DNA of 64,000 nt, taken from NCBI GenBank assembly GCA_016801845.1, contig CM028928.1:12866827-12930826 (forward strand), read 5' to 3'. The stretch is from Polydactylus sextarius (lineage: Eukaryota > Chordata > Actinopteri > Polynemidae). Both the position numbers and the translations under genes were made by a program. Positions 1 to 12,845 of this stretch are shown piece by piece. The number at the start of each line of letters is the position of its first letter. Position 1 is the stretch's first letter. Below the pieces are notes generated by a model. The model was not told where the DNA came from. It saw only the letters and a program-made list of their open reading frames with translations, and made no database searches.

Positions 1-146
1 TTTGATTTGAAGGTTCAACCATGGGGCAGATATCAGTCTTTAAACTAGGGTCAAATCAATATGGGATTTTTTGGGCTGATGGTGATATTGATATTATTGA
101 GTACTGAGTACTCAGATACTGTTCAACACTGGTGAGAGAAAAACAT

Positions 147-185
147 ATTCATTCATTCATTCATTCATTCATTCATTCATTCATT
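147..185 (+). repeat. (ATTC)n microsatellite
   Basis: About ten uninterrupted copies of ATTC. It makes a chance frame full of HSFI repeats that is not a gene. Confidence 0.95.
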
Positions 186-215
186 TATCCCCGAACGCAT
201 ATTAGACCGTTGATT

Positions 216-267
216 GTATTATTATTATTATTATTATTGTTATTGTTATTGTTGTTGTTATTATTAT
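216..267 (+). repeat. (TTA/TTG)n trinucleotide repeat
   Basis: Mixed ATT and GTT triplets over about 52 bases; read through it gives a poly-Leu chance frame. Confidence 0.95.
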
Positions 268-400
268 CTGTCAATGTAACTTACCTCTTGATTCTTCTAA
301 ACACTTTATCTACCTTATGTTAAATTGCAGGGTACACTTATTCTTTGTGGTGCAATTAAAAAATAAACTAAATGGAAATAACTGGAATAATGGGCCAAAT

Positions 401-421
401 CAACTGATATAATATCAGTTG
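401..421. repeat. 21-base palindrome
   Basis: CAACTGATAT, a central A, then ATATCAGTTG: ten paired bases without a real loop. Confidence 0.9.
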
Positions 422-1939
422 ATTAAAAGAAATAAGGGTTTGGCCATATCAACCACATATGGCTGCTAAATACTTTCATTCCGAAATATAGACAGTTTTT
501 TTCTCAGTTGATTAATCATCAAGAAATTGTGAGATATTGTCAAAAGTGTTTTGAAGTCTGTTGTCTGATCCCAAAGTCAACAACTTTAGTACAATCTGAA
601 GTGAAATAAAACACAAAGCAAAAAAGTTTTCCACAGAAGAAGTTAAAATCAGCAAAGTGATAAATGACTTAAAGTATTATGGATACTACACCATGTAACA
701 CTCATCACTGGAGTAGTCATTATCCTTTTGCAGGTTATATGAAATGAAGACTGATTCAAAACAAACAAAATGCTGGAACAAACCCAGAATGGAATATGGG
801 TAGTTTTATTTTGATACTGCTGATGAGGCTGTGTCCTTCGAAGTGTTTGTACTTTGGACATTCGTGTCCCTGATTGTGGTCAGCTTTTCAGAAAATCAGA
901 AATGCAGGAGTTTGGGGACAGAGGGACTTGATTTATACTGACCTTTGTGCAGGCCACAGTTTTTCAGTGCACAACAGCAGCATTTCATTAGGCACACTGG
1001 AATCCATCATACTGAGTGTTTCCCTTTTGGCTACATTTGTTTGTCGAGCAATCAAGCGAGGCTGGCAGATGGCTAGAGTTATCTAAGGACCTAAAATCTT
1101 ATGACAAGGGAAGTTAGTTGGATTTTATTTTGTCTTATGTGAAGCCATCTTGTCTTTAAAAACAGACTCTTTTTGTTTTTGTTAACTACCTGTTGGCTGA
1201 TTATCAGTGCCAGAGAGTAAAAATCAGAAAATAACTTACCGTGTGTTACATTTATCATGGTTTATCATGCAGGATGTATGCCTGAATAATCTGCTTGATG
1301 TTGTGATTTGATTATATGAGACATGCCATCACAATTGATTAAACTTTTACTGTTCTTGTTTTGAGTTAAATCAGAACATCAATATGATTCTTGCATTCCT
1401 TCCAGCTCTTACCATTAATAAATAGAGCTATTTCATGTCTAGCTAGCATGAAATTTCTAACTAGAATGAGTTATTTCATGACTATGCTAAGCTAAGCTAA
1501 GCTGATGTCGTTCTGGCTATAGATTTGTATTTAACCACCAGACAGAATAACTTTGACATGGAATGTCAAATGTGTTGAACACAACTGTTGATATCAGAGA
1601 GTGTCTCTGATGCTAGCTAAAATTTTGCATCATGCATTAACTACATCATCTACACACTGATTTGATGAGATGTAATTTATAAATAAATGTTATAGTTTTC
1701 AGACCCATATAAAATGACTATTTAATTCTCATAGACTACTTATAGGATACTGTTTTAGAGTAACAAATATTGCAGTTTTTGAGGTGCAAAGAAGAACTGA
1801 TTGAATGTGGATTCCCTTACATGTAGGGGTTGATTATCTTAATTTGAATTATAAAAAATTCATTAGCTGGTAAATAGCCCATTGTTAGCTGTTAAACGGC
1901 TAACCCGCTTTCCACAGACAGCAGGGAACCAGAGAGAGA

Positions 1940-1970
1940 TTTATGGTATTTTAATTTATGGTATTTTCTA
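1940..1970 (+). repeat. 15-base tandem duplication
   Basis: ATTTATGGTATTTTA is repeated with the last base varied. Confidence 0.75.
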
Positions 1971-2810
1971 CTACAGAAGAGTTTTGTAAAATATTAAATA
2001 TCAGAGGATGAAAAGTGTCCACTGTTGTTTATAATTGAATCTCTTCATTGACCACAGCTACAGTGAAACATTATTTATTTTCCACATCTTATTAATTCAA
2101 TGATGATTTTTTTTTTGTGTGTGTGATTTACTCTTCAGTTAAAGGGGATGATAGATTCCAAGTGTTTCATCTTGCTTTTAAAGCTGCTAAGAATAAATCA
2201 TTTTGTCAGTTTGTGTTTGCTGACACAATTTGTTTCGGTTGTTGCCAATGGTAAAATGCCAGAGAAAACATTGAGCAATTGTAGTGCTTTGGCACTGGTT
2301 TTACTATTCAAAGGCTATCTGTTCAAAATAACTGTTGTCGGCAATCAAATCCATAGACTATACTTAAGTCATTGTTGCTCAATGTCTTTTATTTACACCA
2401 AGTAGATAATTGATTTATTTAAACCTGCTGTGATGACATTACACAGAGTGTTGTGTTTTGTGTTTTTTATTGCCCCATTCATGGGAATATCCAATATATA
2501 CTTCCCTTTACATATTCAGAGACATTTCCACTCTATGTGCATATAGACGCATCTGTTGTCTCTCGGCTGTTGGTCTCTCTCTCCTGGCCCTGAGCAATCA
2601 ATCACCACTTAGCCAGGCCACACCATACTGAGTGTTCCTGCAAAATAATGAGTATGCAGTTGCTGAATATTTCATACACCCCGCCCCATCCATCCCTGCA
2701 TTGTTTGCATCTTGAGATTGAGGACCCGTGGTTGTTAAGGTCTGATTGCTGCGATGTTCGTCTTTTATGAGGATGTGCAGTAATTGGGCTTGTTCAAGTA
2801 GCCGTGTTGA

Positions 2811-2834
2811 TTTCTTTCTTCTTTCTTTCTTTCT
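2811..2834 (+). repeat. (TTTC)n microsatellite
   Basis: About six copies of TTTC, with one imperfect unit just upstream. Confidence 0.8.
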
Positions 2835-3864
2835 GATTTTATGTGTGGGTATTCATTATAGTGGAACTGAGATAGTCCCAGTGCACTCAGTGAACACAAA
2901 ATATGCAATTTATGAGAGATATATACTCTTTTCTTGCAGTTCATTGATGAGGTGAATCAAGGTAAAAGCCATTGTATCTAATTGATCTGTATAATATAAA
3001 GTTGCAAAGGGGGAGGTGGGCAAATGAAAAGTTAAAAGAACTGGCAAACTACTTTAAGTGACTATGCCAGTGGTTTCCATGGTTTGGTGTACTGTTTACA
3101 TCACTACTGGCAATTTCCCAAACGGTATCAGTGGATTTGTAGAAGTACTTCCTACCCTAGAATCATTTATCATTGCAAAGCAAGCCCAAGTTATCCCCTT
3201 CTGTAGTCTTGAAAAGTATAATGATGGATGTATCTGCTTTAATAAATGTGAATTTAAGATGGTAACGCTACTGTAATCTAATCCACTGTATTTCCTCACA
3301 TAGTGCCCAGAGCCTTTATTTACCCCAAAAGCAGAAGGTAACAAGCTTGTATTAGAAGATGGCCTTTATTTCATATGGCCTCAGTTTTAGAAGTGTAATT
3401 GGTGATATTTTAGTAGAAAAATTTATCGTGATTCTCTCCTGTTTGCCCTGTTAAATTTGCAATAACTTTAAACGAGGCAATTCTTTTATTGATGTGAAAG
3501 CCAGATTTGCCCTGTAAAAGTTACTGCATTACACTCAACTTTGCTTGTAACCATTTCACATTAAAGGTCCCTTGGCTTTTCAGTAGACAGAAATTTCTCA
3601 TATCTTTACATTTTCAGGTATACACATGGATAGACATAAACCCACAGCGACTGAAACAGGACAGTGACGGTCAGATGAGTAATGCAGATTGATTATATTG
3701 TAAAATTTAGTACAAGAAAGTAGTTGAAATATACATGCTTAACTAGCATGAAGAAAATATCTAGCCTTATTGTTTTCCCATGACTGTATTTGGATGTTGG
3801 CCAATTATTTATGTGCCCATTTCCAGCCATGACCGGAGATTGGTCCAGCTTTTTATTTGTAGAA

Positions 3865-3944
3865 ATTATATTATATTATATTGTATTATATTATATTATA
3901 TTATATTATATATTATATTATATTATATTATATTATATTATATT
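3865..3944 (+). repeat. (TATAT) pentanucleotide tandem repeat
   Basis: Nearly pure ATTAT/TATAT units for about 80 bases with one G interruption and one shortened unit. The open frames here are caused by the repeat. Confidence 0.95.
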
Positions 3945-4212
3945 CCCCAAATTTTTGTGTTCAATCCGTTTTGAAGATAATGGGATATTTCATTGGATAA
4001 GTGAAACATTTAATCTGCCATTGATGCACAATTAAAAGGGATCACAGAGATTAACACTAATTATCTTAGGACCTAAATGTCCCAACCTCGGGGTAGTTCA
4101 TCACTTGTTAATATGTCATAGTTTTATATAATAGATATTTTTTATATGTACTAGTGGACCATAGTTTGCCAGCATAGGTAAAATCTCATGGTAGTATAAT
4201 GACATCTTTGGG

Positions 4213-4247
4213 TGGGTGTGTGTGTGTGTTTTTTTTTTTTTTTTTTT
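4213..4247 (+). repeat. (GT)n followed by poly-T
   Basis: A short GT run goes straight into about 19 T. It may be the reverse complement of a retroposed A tail, but no element body is visible. Confidence 0.85.
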
Positions 4248-6617
4248 AAGTTTAGTTTTCTACCTGTAAACCTCATTAATCCTCCATTTCCTGGCAGTCT
4301 GTCAGAATTTAGATGACTGAGCAGACTTGAATGCATCGTCAAGGACAGTTTCTCAAATACAGTGTGGTAATGGTAATTTCAATGAGGAGGAGAAAGGGAA
4401 GGTTGACAGGCAGTCAGGACATTGTTTGAAGGTCCCTGCTTGCATTTAAAATTAGGAGCTACATTTAAAAATACATTGTAGGCGTATTCAAAAGTTCACC
4501 ATGAGACTTGACTTGGCCTGGAAATGTCATTATCCGTATCTGCAGATAAAGAAATTCAGAACTCTGGGAATAATCAAGGATATAATGGAAGAGTTAAATG
4601 TAAATTTGCCCATATTAAAAGGTTTGCTGTTGCCGGCATATGTACCAGTGAAAGTTCTCTAAACACTGGCCTCTCACAGCTATTACTGAGTAACCTTGAC
4701 AAAAATAAAGGTGAAGAAACATTCTTGGTGATGGATTACCCATCTTGAGAAAGTTTAAAGTTTCTGCAAGTTGACTTTCTTAAAGTGCACTAAAATTAAT
4801 GGAAACTGCCTGCAAGGAAGAAAATTAATCTAAAAGCATATAGTATACTTTGCAAAAGTGGACAGCAATGACTGTATATGCAATTTGTAGTTAATGGGGT
4901 AAAACATCCAAAGCTATCAGTATGGTCTCATAAGCAATGTGCAATGTGCACAGGGCAGTGCAACTCAATGTTATGGCAATTTAGGTAAAGTTTTTGTGGA
5001 TTCAAGCTGTTGCAGTTAATATGGGTTCTATAAAAAGTGATCTGGATGAGCAGACCTTCCATAATAAAGTGCCTCATTTTGATTAGAGGCTAATTCTGCA
5101 GTCTGTTCTGTCATGCCAGAAGTGGATTTGTGTATACAGCATGACGCAAGTACACCGTATGTATCACAATCATTAAACCTCCTGTTTCTCTTACTGCTAT
5201 TATTTCCACCTATTATGAATACAAAAGATGATAGTCCCTTAGTTTGTCTCATTAAGGCCTATTTCCTCCCCCTGCAGACAAACTCTGCCTTTGTGCAAAG
5301 CATTAATGATGATTTCCCTCAGTAACACTTGTTAGGACTCTGACATGATAAGCTGGGTTTCACCACTTACTCATGGCACTGAGTGTAATTGCATTTCACA
5401 GACACACTGTGTGCACAGAATGAGCAATCGGGCAACTCAATTCGTCTGAAATCACTATATCGCTATAGTGTCTGTCGTGGTTTGTGTGCGTGCGTGTGTG
5501 TCTCTGTGTTTTATAGATGTTTTAGGTATTTATAGCTCTAGATACATTGTGTAGATAAAATGAGAAGAGATGCTCAAACATTGATTTAAAAAGTCATATA
5601 TGTATCATGTTGCAGGATTCTCTACTGAAATTAACATGCTTACTACCAAGTCCTGACCCATCCTTTGTCCTAACACCATTTTATATCTTTGAAGATGATA
5701 TTATGTCAACGCAGTATCCAGTCTGTACTTTCTTCTTTCCTCAACCTGAAATGTCTCAAGCCTTAATGTAATCATCCCTTGTTTGCAGTCCCAGTCAAAC
5801 CAATGTAAACTCCAAATTGTCTTATCATCAGCCCAGACATAGAACAACTACACAGCATGCTTTGATGCACAACCCAATTGAGAGACACGCAAAGGCTGCT
5901 AAGATTTCGTGATGTTTTATGGTTTCCTGGGATTTGTCCCTATAAACCCCAGTGGCCAATCTATGGCATGAGAAGAAGGAGAAGGCAGGAGGGACCAGAA
6001 TGTGATTTCTTAAGATAGGGTGAAAACCCCACTTCTTAGTAATATGCTTCTGTTTGTTTAGAGCATGAATTCGACAGTTGGCCCTCTACTTACAAATTGC
6101 CCCTTTAATGCAGTAATAGTGTATGACAGAAGGTAAACATGTGACAGACAAGACAAGCAAGACGGATAGGGGACAGATGGAGGGGAGAAGATGGCTCTGT
6201 GCCAAGATTTTGACTTTCAAATTGGACCACACAGTCTACCATGATGAGGGTGTTTTGGAAACCTATTACATACCAAGCTGTGTAAAACAGTTCAGCCAAA
6301 ATTCTGACAAGATTAGCTGCATTCTGTCAGACTGGGCAATTGCACATCTTTCTCACTCGGACTTTGACTAGAAAGGCAACAGCAGCAGGTAGCAGAGCCA
6401 GCAAGCTTTCAATGTCTGCAAAGCACAGACAACAGAGTGGCAGTAATTGAAAGAAACTCAACCCAAATATTGTACTTAGGTAGAATATTGAGGTAATTAT
6501 ACTTTGGCTTTATGTATATTTTTTAATGTCTTGGTACTTTAAAATGTGATATCAAGCAATGCTAATGAATGTCATTCTTTTATCAATAATTTATGTATGA
6601 AAACTACCCATGAAATT

Positions 6618-6840
6618 AGAGTTGCAACCAATTATTATTTTCCTTATCGGTTAATGTGTTTTTCTCTCAGTTAATCCAGTATTTGCTTAGTTTATCCAAA
6701 GCCAAAAAGTGACAGAAATTTCCCTGAAAACTTCCCACAGACCACTGGCTCAAAAGGAATCCTTCACATAGAACAAAGAAAAGGAGAAAAGACTCTGAAG
6801 TGACAAACTGATTATGAAAAATAGTTGTTGATTGATTCAT
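6618..6840 (+). mobile_element. degenerate non-autonomous fish repeat (GTTGCAACNAATTATTATTTT type)
   Basis: It begins GTTGCAACCAATTATTATTT and ends TAGTTGTTGATTGATTCA, with internal AATCCAGTATTTGCTTAGTT and AAAGCCAAAAAGTGACAGAA. This order matches a very common fish repeat whose consensus starts GGCTGCAACTAACGATTATT and ends with a complement-like GTTGCNGATT. It is non-coding, so a DNA-transposon-derived MITE is likely. The family name is not certain. Confidence 0.6.
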
Positions 6841-8044
6841 ACTCATGTTTAATTAAATTTCCTGTGTTCCACAGACAAAAATCGTTACAAATGTAAACAC
6901 TGCACTGCTAATAATTATTTACACTAATTATAAAACTGTCTTGATCAATCATTCGGTCTCTAAAATCTCAAAGATAGTCAAATAGTTCTATTGATACATC
7001 CTGTGGTAGTTGTATTGTTCTGACCAATTTCCTGAAACAGCAGATCTTTAATGGTACTAACATCTTTTAAAAATTATGTTTTAATTTAAATATGATTTTA
7101 AAAAATTCTCAAAAGATCTCATCTCAAGAATTTTGCTGCAATAAGTTACTGATGATGATGAATCAGTGTAATCTGTCTGACAGTAACAAATGAGATGTCC
7201 ATTAATAATGTTGCATTTCATTTTTAATCTCTTGTCATGCAATTACCAGTATTTTAAAGTTTTGCTGGTGTAGTATCCATTGTAGAAGGATACTAGATGC
7301 TATAGGAAGATTATGATCTGCCTGTAGGACCACTTTCTTTCCACCTATTGCCATTAGATGACCTATGATTAATCTGAGCCATTTGGGTCCTGACTGAGCA
7401 AGTTGGGGGAAACTGCTGGCTTGAATTCTGGGTAATGATGTACAACTTGCTCTAACAGGGTTCTTAGCTTTTCTCCGCAGTCTCTGTGCAGCGGGTAGAG
7501 CTTTGTGCATGGCTGTACACAGCAAATTCAATTAGCCTTTTTTTCCAGCCTCTTGTCCATTGCGTAAGTGAGCAGCTTCTGTTACAGCTGTGACATCAGG
7601 CAGATGTCCGGCCTCCATGTTCTGTACTGTTGTTATACTCCCTGATGTGTGGCAGAGGTGCCATAGGCAGTTTCCCTGTTAGAGTGGCTGTCTAATGAGA
7701 TCATTAAAGCTAGCCAGACAGAAAATGAAAAAGCACCTGTTGTAAAGGGGGAATGTTGTGTATTCCCTAAACACTCGAAGAATATTACCTCCTGGTGTAT
7801 TCGGAGAACGTTGTGCTCTGCTAAATTAACTTTTGTGCATGCGAGCCTTGTGCGGTTGATATATTATTAATTGTGATATGGATGTTAGGGATTCATTTGA
7901 ATTAATTGGAGGCCCCTTGAATGCCTCACAGCTTGCTATTTTCTCTACTCTTTTCATGTTGCACTAAGGGCACAATCATGCCATGCATATTTGGCAGGAA
8001 TTTTCAAACCCGTGAGAGTTTTAGTTTGATTTCTTCAGACCAAT

Positions 8045-8102
8045 ATGTGTGTGCGTGTGTGTTTGTGTGCGTGTGTGTGTGTGTGTATGTATGTATATAT
8101 GT
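8045..8102 (+). repeat. imperfect (GT)n/(TGTA)n microsatellite
   Basis: GT dinucleotides with C and T interruptions pass into GTAT units. It creates a VCACVFVCVCV-like chance frame. Confidence 0.9.
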
Positions 8103-9889
8103 TTCTCTTAGTGAGGTGATCATTAGGAACAAGAGATTTCACAAAAATAGAAATCTGGTAGACGGAATATCAAATAGATAAACAAGGTGACAGACTATAC
8201 AAGATGGCAAGACCTTGTGATTAAATCTTTCAATGTTAAATTAAAGAAAGTGTTTTGGATTAGCTGCATTGCTCATAGTGTATCAACAAGTGCGAAAGTG
8301 CAGTTATTGCATTTCTACACACCCACCTACAACAGTTGAGATATTGCATTTCTGCCCAGCTACAGTAATTTTATGTCTGACTGTATATTACACAGATGCA
8401 GCAAGCTCCTACCATACATGCTTTACTGTAGTGTCTCATACAGGCAGCTCGGTGAAGCTGAATTAATGGATTACAGTAGCATCCTGGGTGCTTTTGCCAG
8501 TTCCCACTGCTTGGGCAGATGCTCACTGGCAGGTATCCACCCCAGCACTACAGTATGGTCTCAGTGGCTCACCAGAGCACTTTTACACACAGTAATATAC
8601 ACACAGACCTATTAATACAGGTCCTATGGAACATGGGGAAAGATTTACACTGTCTGCATTAGAGCTGGGCAGGATACCAACATTTCTGTACTGAAAAATC
8701 ATGCTCAGGTTGCAGCAGTATGTTTGGTTAAAGCTTCCTCCAGCTTATATGAACCTTGTGGACATCCTATTAGTGTTTCTTTCATATTTGTTCTCCAATG
8801 TTACTTCATGATGGGATGCAGCTGGAAAACCAAAATAAGATAAAATGTGTGAAACAGGCTCTATAAATTTTCTTATGGATTTCAAGGAGCTATATGCATT
8901 TTTTGCGATTGCTACATAGCTAACATCGGCATTAATGGCCGTTTACTTGCTAGTCCAGTATCGGTCTCCATTCCCATTACTCTCCAATAGTCAACATCTG
9001 TGTTAACTCTTGTTTTGCCTCTACTTCTGAGGTTTTTGACGTTAGGAGCTGCTAACCAGCTAACCAGCTCCCGGTAACACGCTATTTACCCTAAAGATGC
9101 AGTGGCTCCTAGGGGACATATCATAACCTCTTATCTGTCCAAAAACAACTGTGGCTTAAGCTGTTGGCAGGAGTGGTAGGTAAACGCCTGTTAATACTAA
9201 ATTTGTTAGCTATGATAGCCAGCAAACGCAAAACTTTGCTTAAACTTTGCTTTATGGTCCCACTGTCCAGCTCTAATCTGTGTTTATTGTGTAAAGAAAA
9301 GGTTTCAATGACTCTTGTTTGTGTCACCGTCTGTCTTTTTTCTGTGATTGTAGCTAGCCCAAGCAGTGATTTTGTCAGTATGTATTGATTTTAAGGAAAC
9401 CATCTAGAGTCTGACATGGCCAATTTGTCATGAACAGTAGAAGCACACCCTGTTGCCACCATTCAGGTGCAATCCATCACACAGTATTGACTCGCCTCGT
9501 CTTCTTCCTGCTCATCAATTATAATCTTTAGTAAAGGTATGAGCGCTGTACTCAGAGGATCCTTTGTGTTTGTCACAGATGGTATGAGAGTAATTTGAGC
9601 TTCTACATATTGACTGATCTGTGTTACAGAGCCAGGCGTTGAGCTTTAGGATGATTCACAATTAAAGCACGAGATATCTGGTTTGTATCATATCCAATTC
9701 TTATTCTCTCTATTAACCCCATAAATACACCTTCCAGTATTCCACATTTACCTCTGCTTTCAATGATATCTTACTCAAAGTGTGCTTCTCCTCTAAAAAA
9801 ACATGGCATTTCATTTTTCCTGGCAAATAAGAAAGAGGAAGCTGCTGAGTAGACTGATAGATTTAGCCCATAATGAGGAGGCTCTGACT

Positions 9890-10150
9890 CTTAGGCATGA
9901 CAGGTGAGAGTGTTTCTCAGCGCCCCCTGGAGCCTCGGAAAGGTCAACGTGCCTCTTAATCAAACATCAGGCACGCCGGGCCCACTGTCAGCTGGACGAT
10001 GCTGCTCACTCCCTGCGGAGTTTAAAGTTCATTCCCATCTGCTCCCTGAAACTTACCCTGAGTAACAAAATGGCAGCCGTTTCACTCTCATAAAGCTGTC
10101 ATGAGGTAGATTTGATAGCCATTTATGATGCAGTCTGGTGATGAAAAGAC
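9890..10150. other. candidate conserved non-coding element upstream of dpp6
   Basis: A GC-balanced, low-repeat stretch with retained CpG, a CTCF-like site and no open frame, unlike the AT-rich DNA on both sides. The look is that of constrained non-coding DNA, but conservation cannot be judged from one genome. Confidence 0.3.
9917..9935 (-). promoter_or_regulatory. CTCF-like site
   Basis: The plus strand reads CAGCGCCCCCTGGAGCC; the CTCF core in this orientation is GCGCCCCCTGGTGG, so the central 11 bases match. It sits in an unusually GC-rich 250-base patch (9890-10140) about 12.8 kb upstream of the first candidate dpp6 exon. Confidence 0.45.
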
Positions 10151-11280
10151 TTTATGTTCTAAAAATGAGCCCTAATACAGCTACATAAGATACAGTGTGT
10201 GTCGATTCAATGCATTCATGCTCAAGGAGGTTTGCTTTTGCTTTGGAGATGTTGTCTCTTCCACTCATCCCTTTATTCTGAAATCTTCAAAGGATATTTT
10301 ATGATGGCTACAATTTTCCTGTGGATTATAGAGTATTTGGTTACATTTCTGTCTTTTGGCCTGTCATCACAACATGTCCAGTAACATAATTTTTTTTCAT
10401 TTTTCAATATATTCAAGCACTATAGTCTAAAAACATTTACAGTTTTACCCTTGACAGTGTAATGTACTGCCCCTAAACTGAAAAGTGGCAGACTCAGAAG
10501 TGCCTCTTTGAAAATCAAACCTGAAATGACTGCCTTGGAAGTATCTCAACTGCCTAAACTGAACACGTGGAACTCATTTCTCATTTATTTTTTGACACAC
10601 TCTTTCCTGCCAGAACGAACGTCCTCAAAGAAATCTGTGAAAAAGAGTCCACTTTAGTTTCTGGGCCTTCCTAGATAGTCTTTTAATAAAATGATGAACC
10701 AGTCGTCTACAAAACCTTGGCCAGGAGGAATGATACATTGCTACAAGGCCTAATCAAGTTTGGTGTGGCTCATTGGTCGTCTGTCGGCTGCAGCACACTC
10801 AAGCACTACTATTTTCCGAAGGCAAACTGGTCGTGGAGATGATGTCCCTCTAATGACTGTTTCTAATGTAAAGCTAATGTACTGGTGATCAAAGCTTGCC
10901 TCTGGAATTTAAATAGTGTGTGTGAATGTGTGAGAGGGAGAGGTGAAGAGGAAGAAGATAATTGCTTCCCAAAAAGTTTACATGAAAGTAATTAGGAGGA
11001 AAAGTTAAAAATGCATAGATGTGTGAAATATAAGCTGTGTTGTTGACAATGAGCGCATAATGGATAAAAATAGCCTTCTTTGCTGGAGTCACTCACTATT
11101 GCTATTATTACTGGTTATTATACAGTGGATTATCTTTTAAGAGTAATGTCATGATTGGTGCTGTGTGATGCTTTGACCAACCAATGATCTAAAAAAATCA
11201 TAACAAAAAAACAGATAGAAATCACCAAATATTTATATTTATTTTCTAGAAGAGAAAACTGTTGTAGGGCTAAAAACTGT

Positions 11281-11311
11281 ATTTGGTGGTTTCCATTTTG
11301 GTGGTTTCCAT
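11281..11311 (+). repeat. 15-base tandem duplication
   Basis: TTGGTGGTTTCCAT occurs twice, separated by one T. Confidence 0.8.
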
Positions 11312-11504
11312 CAGACATTTTTCACACATTGTAAACACATGCACATTGTTGTGCTGTTATTATGTACTGTTAATGATAAACTGTCTGTCTGTTTATAACA
11401 TTCAACAATTGGAAAGATTGCAGTTACATTTGTATTCAATACATTTATACTGCCAACTGCCAATGTCTCACTGAGGTACCCTTGAGCAATGTACTGTCAG
11501 ATTC

Positions 11505-11952
11505 AGCTTCAATTTATCTATAAAGCACATTTAAAAACAACCATTGTTGACCAAAGTGCTGTACAGGCTCAAGCAGTGATTAAAAACAATAAAAAAGGCA
11601 ATCAGAATATAGAAATAAAACATACACAATAAATAAATACAGTGACAGGTCGAGATGCCAGGGCTCAAACTCAACTAAAATCCAAAGAAAAGAAGTGAGT
11701 TTTGAGTAATGACTTAAAATCATCAATGTTGTGGGCAGATCTGATAAAAAATGGTAAGGTATTCCATAAAACAGGGCCAGCAACAGAGAAGCCTCGGTCA
11801 CCCCTATATTTGAGCGTGGCTCTGGGAACATCTAAAATCGTCTGGTTTGAAGATTGTAGAGTCCTGAATGGACTGTCTGTACCTCTCAATATAAAGGCCC
11901 TACAGTTGAGAGAACTTTTCCAGCTTATCAAGGTTAGGGCTGGGGGTTATTG
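11505..11952 (-). mobile_element. 3' end of an L2/CR1-type fish LINE, 5'-truncated
   Basis: On the minus strand, 11931-11671 encodes the end of a non-LTR reverse transcriptase: a GDRGFSVAGPVLWNTLPF block then FKSLLKTHFFSLDFS and a stop, the usual C-terminus of L2-like fish LINEs. After the stop comes a 3' UTR ending in a CTGTACAGCACTTTGGTCAA-type tail and a TTTAAATGTGCTTTATAGA motif (11515-11572 on plus). The endonuclease and catalytic RT parts are missing, so this is a dead 5'-truncated insertion, antisense to dpp6. Confidence 0.85.
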
Positions 11953-12531
11953 AAATACTCTAACTTACAATGGGTTTCATGTTAGTTGCTGATAGTTGAC
12001 CCAAACCAGAGTTAACCTTTGTCAACAGAATATTGGATAGAATGTAGGATGTAGGACCCTGAGAACATGGATACACTCTCAGACTAATCTCTGTCCAAGT
12101 GGTAGCGAAGTGGTGTAGCTCTCTAAATCTCTTATTTAGATTGTGTTTAGCTGTTACCATTCAGCCACATTAGCGTTGCTGACTATTGCCTCAAGTCACA
12201 GGCACAACTCACAGTAGCAGGAGGTCTTGAAACCTCACTTTAATTATGCCATAGGGTAATGTAAGAAATACATGATAGAATAGAGAGTCAAGGAGTGATG
12301 AACAGATGTATCACAGACTGAGCCAAGTATGGGTTAACAGTTTCATAAAGGTGTGTGATTGAAATGTGTACTGATTCACTTGTCCTTAACTTCTGCATTG
12401 CTCTAATGGAAACATGTCTTCTGTGTGTTTGTGTGTCTTTCTGAGTCAAAGTCAAAATGACCAGTGCCAGGGACAGCAGCCATATTTCTCAGCTAGCACT
12501 CTGACTGCAGTGAATTAAGTTGATGCCAAGT

Positions 12532-12589
12532 CCCCCCCCCCACCCCCCCACCCCCCCACCCCTCACACACACACACACACACACACACT
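12532..12589 (+). repeat. C-tract plus (CA)n compound repeat
   Basis: Four C runs separated by single A (12532-12562), then CT and about 13 CA units. The minus strand therefore has four G runs of at least four with 1-2 base loops, a strong G-quadruplex pattern. Confidence 0.95.
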
Positions 12590-12845
12590 CCCCTGAATGT
12601 CTTTCTTGCGTGCCATGTTTGACCATATTCGCATATTCCTCTCTCTCCTCCCCACAGTCAAATTCGTCTTTGTAAATAGCTGCTTTGACTTCTCCTTGCT
12701 CCCTCACTGCACCCCGCTGTTACTGTATGCCACTTTGCAAGTGAGGCATAGGGTTGTGCATGGAAGAGTAGCACAATTAATCACATGTAATCATATACCG
12801 TACTTGTCACATTTAAATGGCTATGTAGTCCGTTTCTTGCCAGTA

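Larger units (their letters stand above)
268..6617. other. AT-rich non-coding DNA upstream of dpp6
   Basis: Besides the simple repeats and small duplications listed, I see no gene, RNA or clear element. Open frames here are short, overlap on both strands and match no family I know. Confidence 0.6.
6841..11504. other. non-coding DNA between fossil repeat and LINE end
   Basis: It contains a GT microsatellite and the CTCF-like, GC-rich patch at 9.9-10.15 kb. The 98-codon minus frame at 7531-7235 has no recognisable domain. No gene is supported. Confidence 0.55.

Noticed and set aside
3780..4035. Open frames of repeated Ile/Leu/Tyr
   Set aside because: Produced by the pentanucleotide AT repeat.
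8653..8720. GAGCTGGGCAGGATACC stretch resembling a fish repeat start
   Set aside because: Too short and diverged to name or to find its other end.
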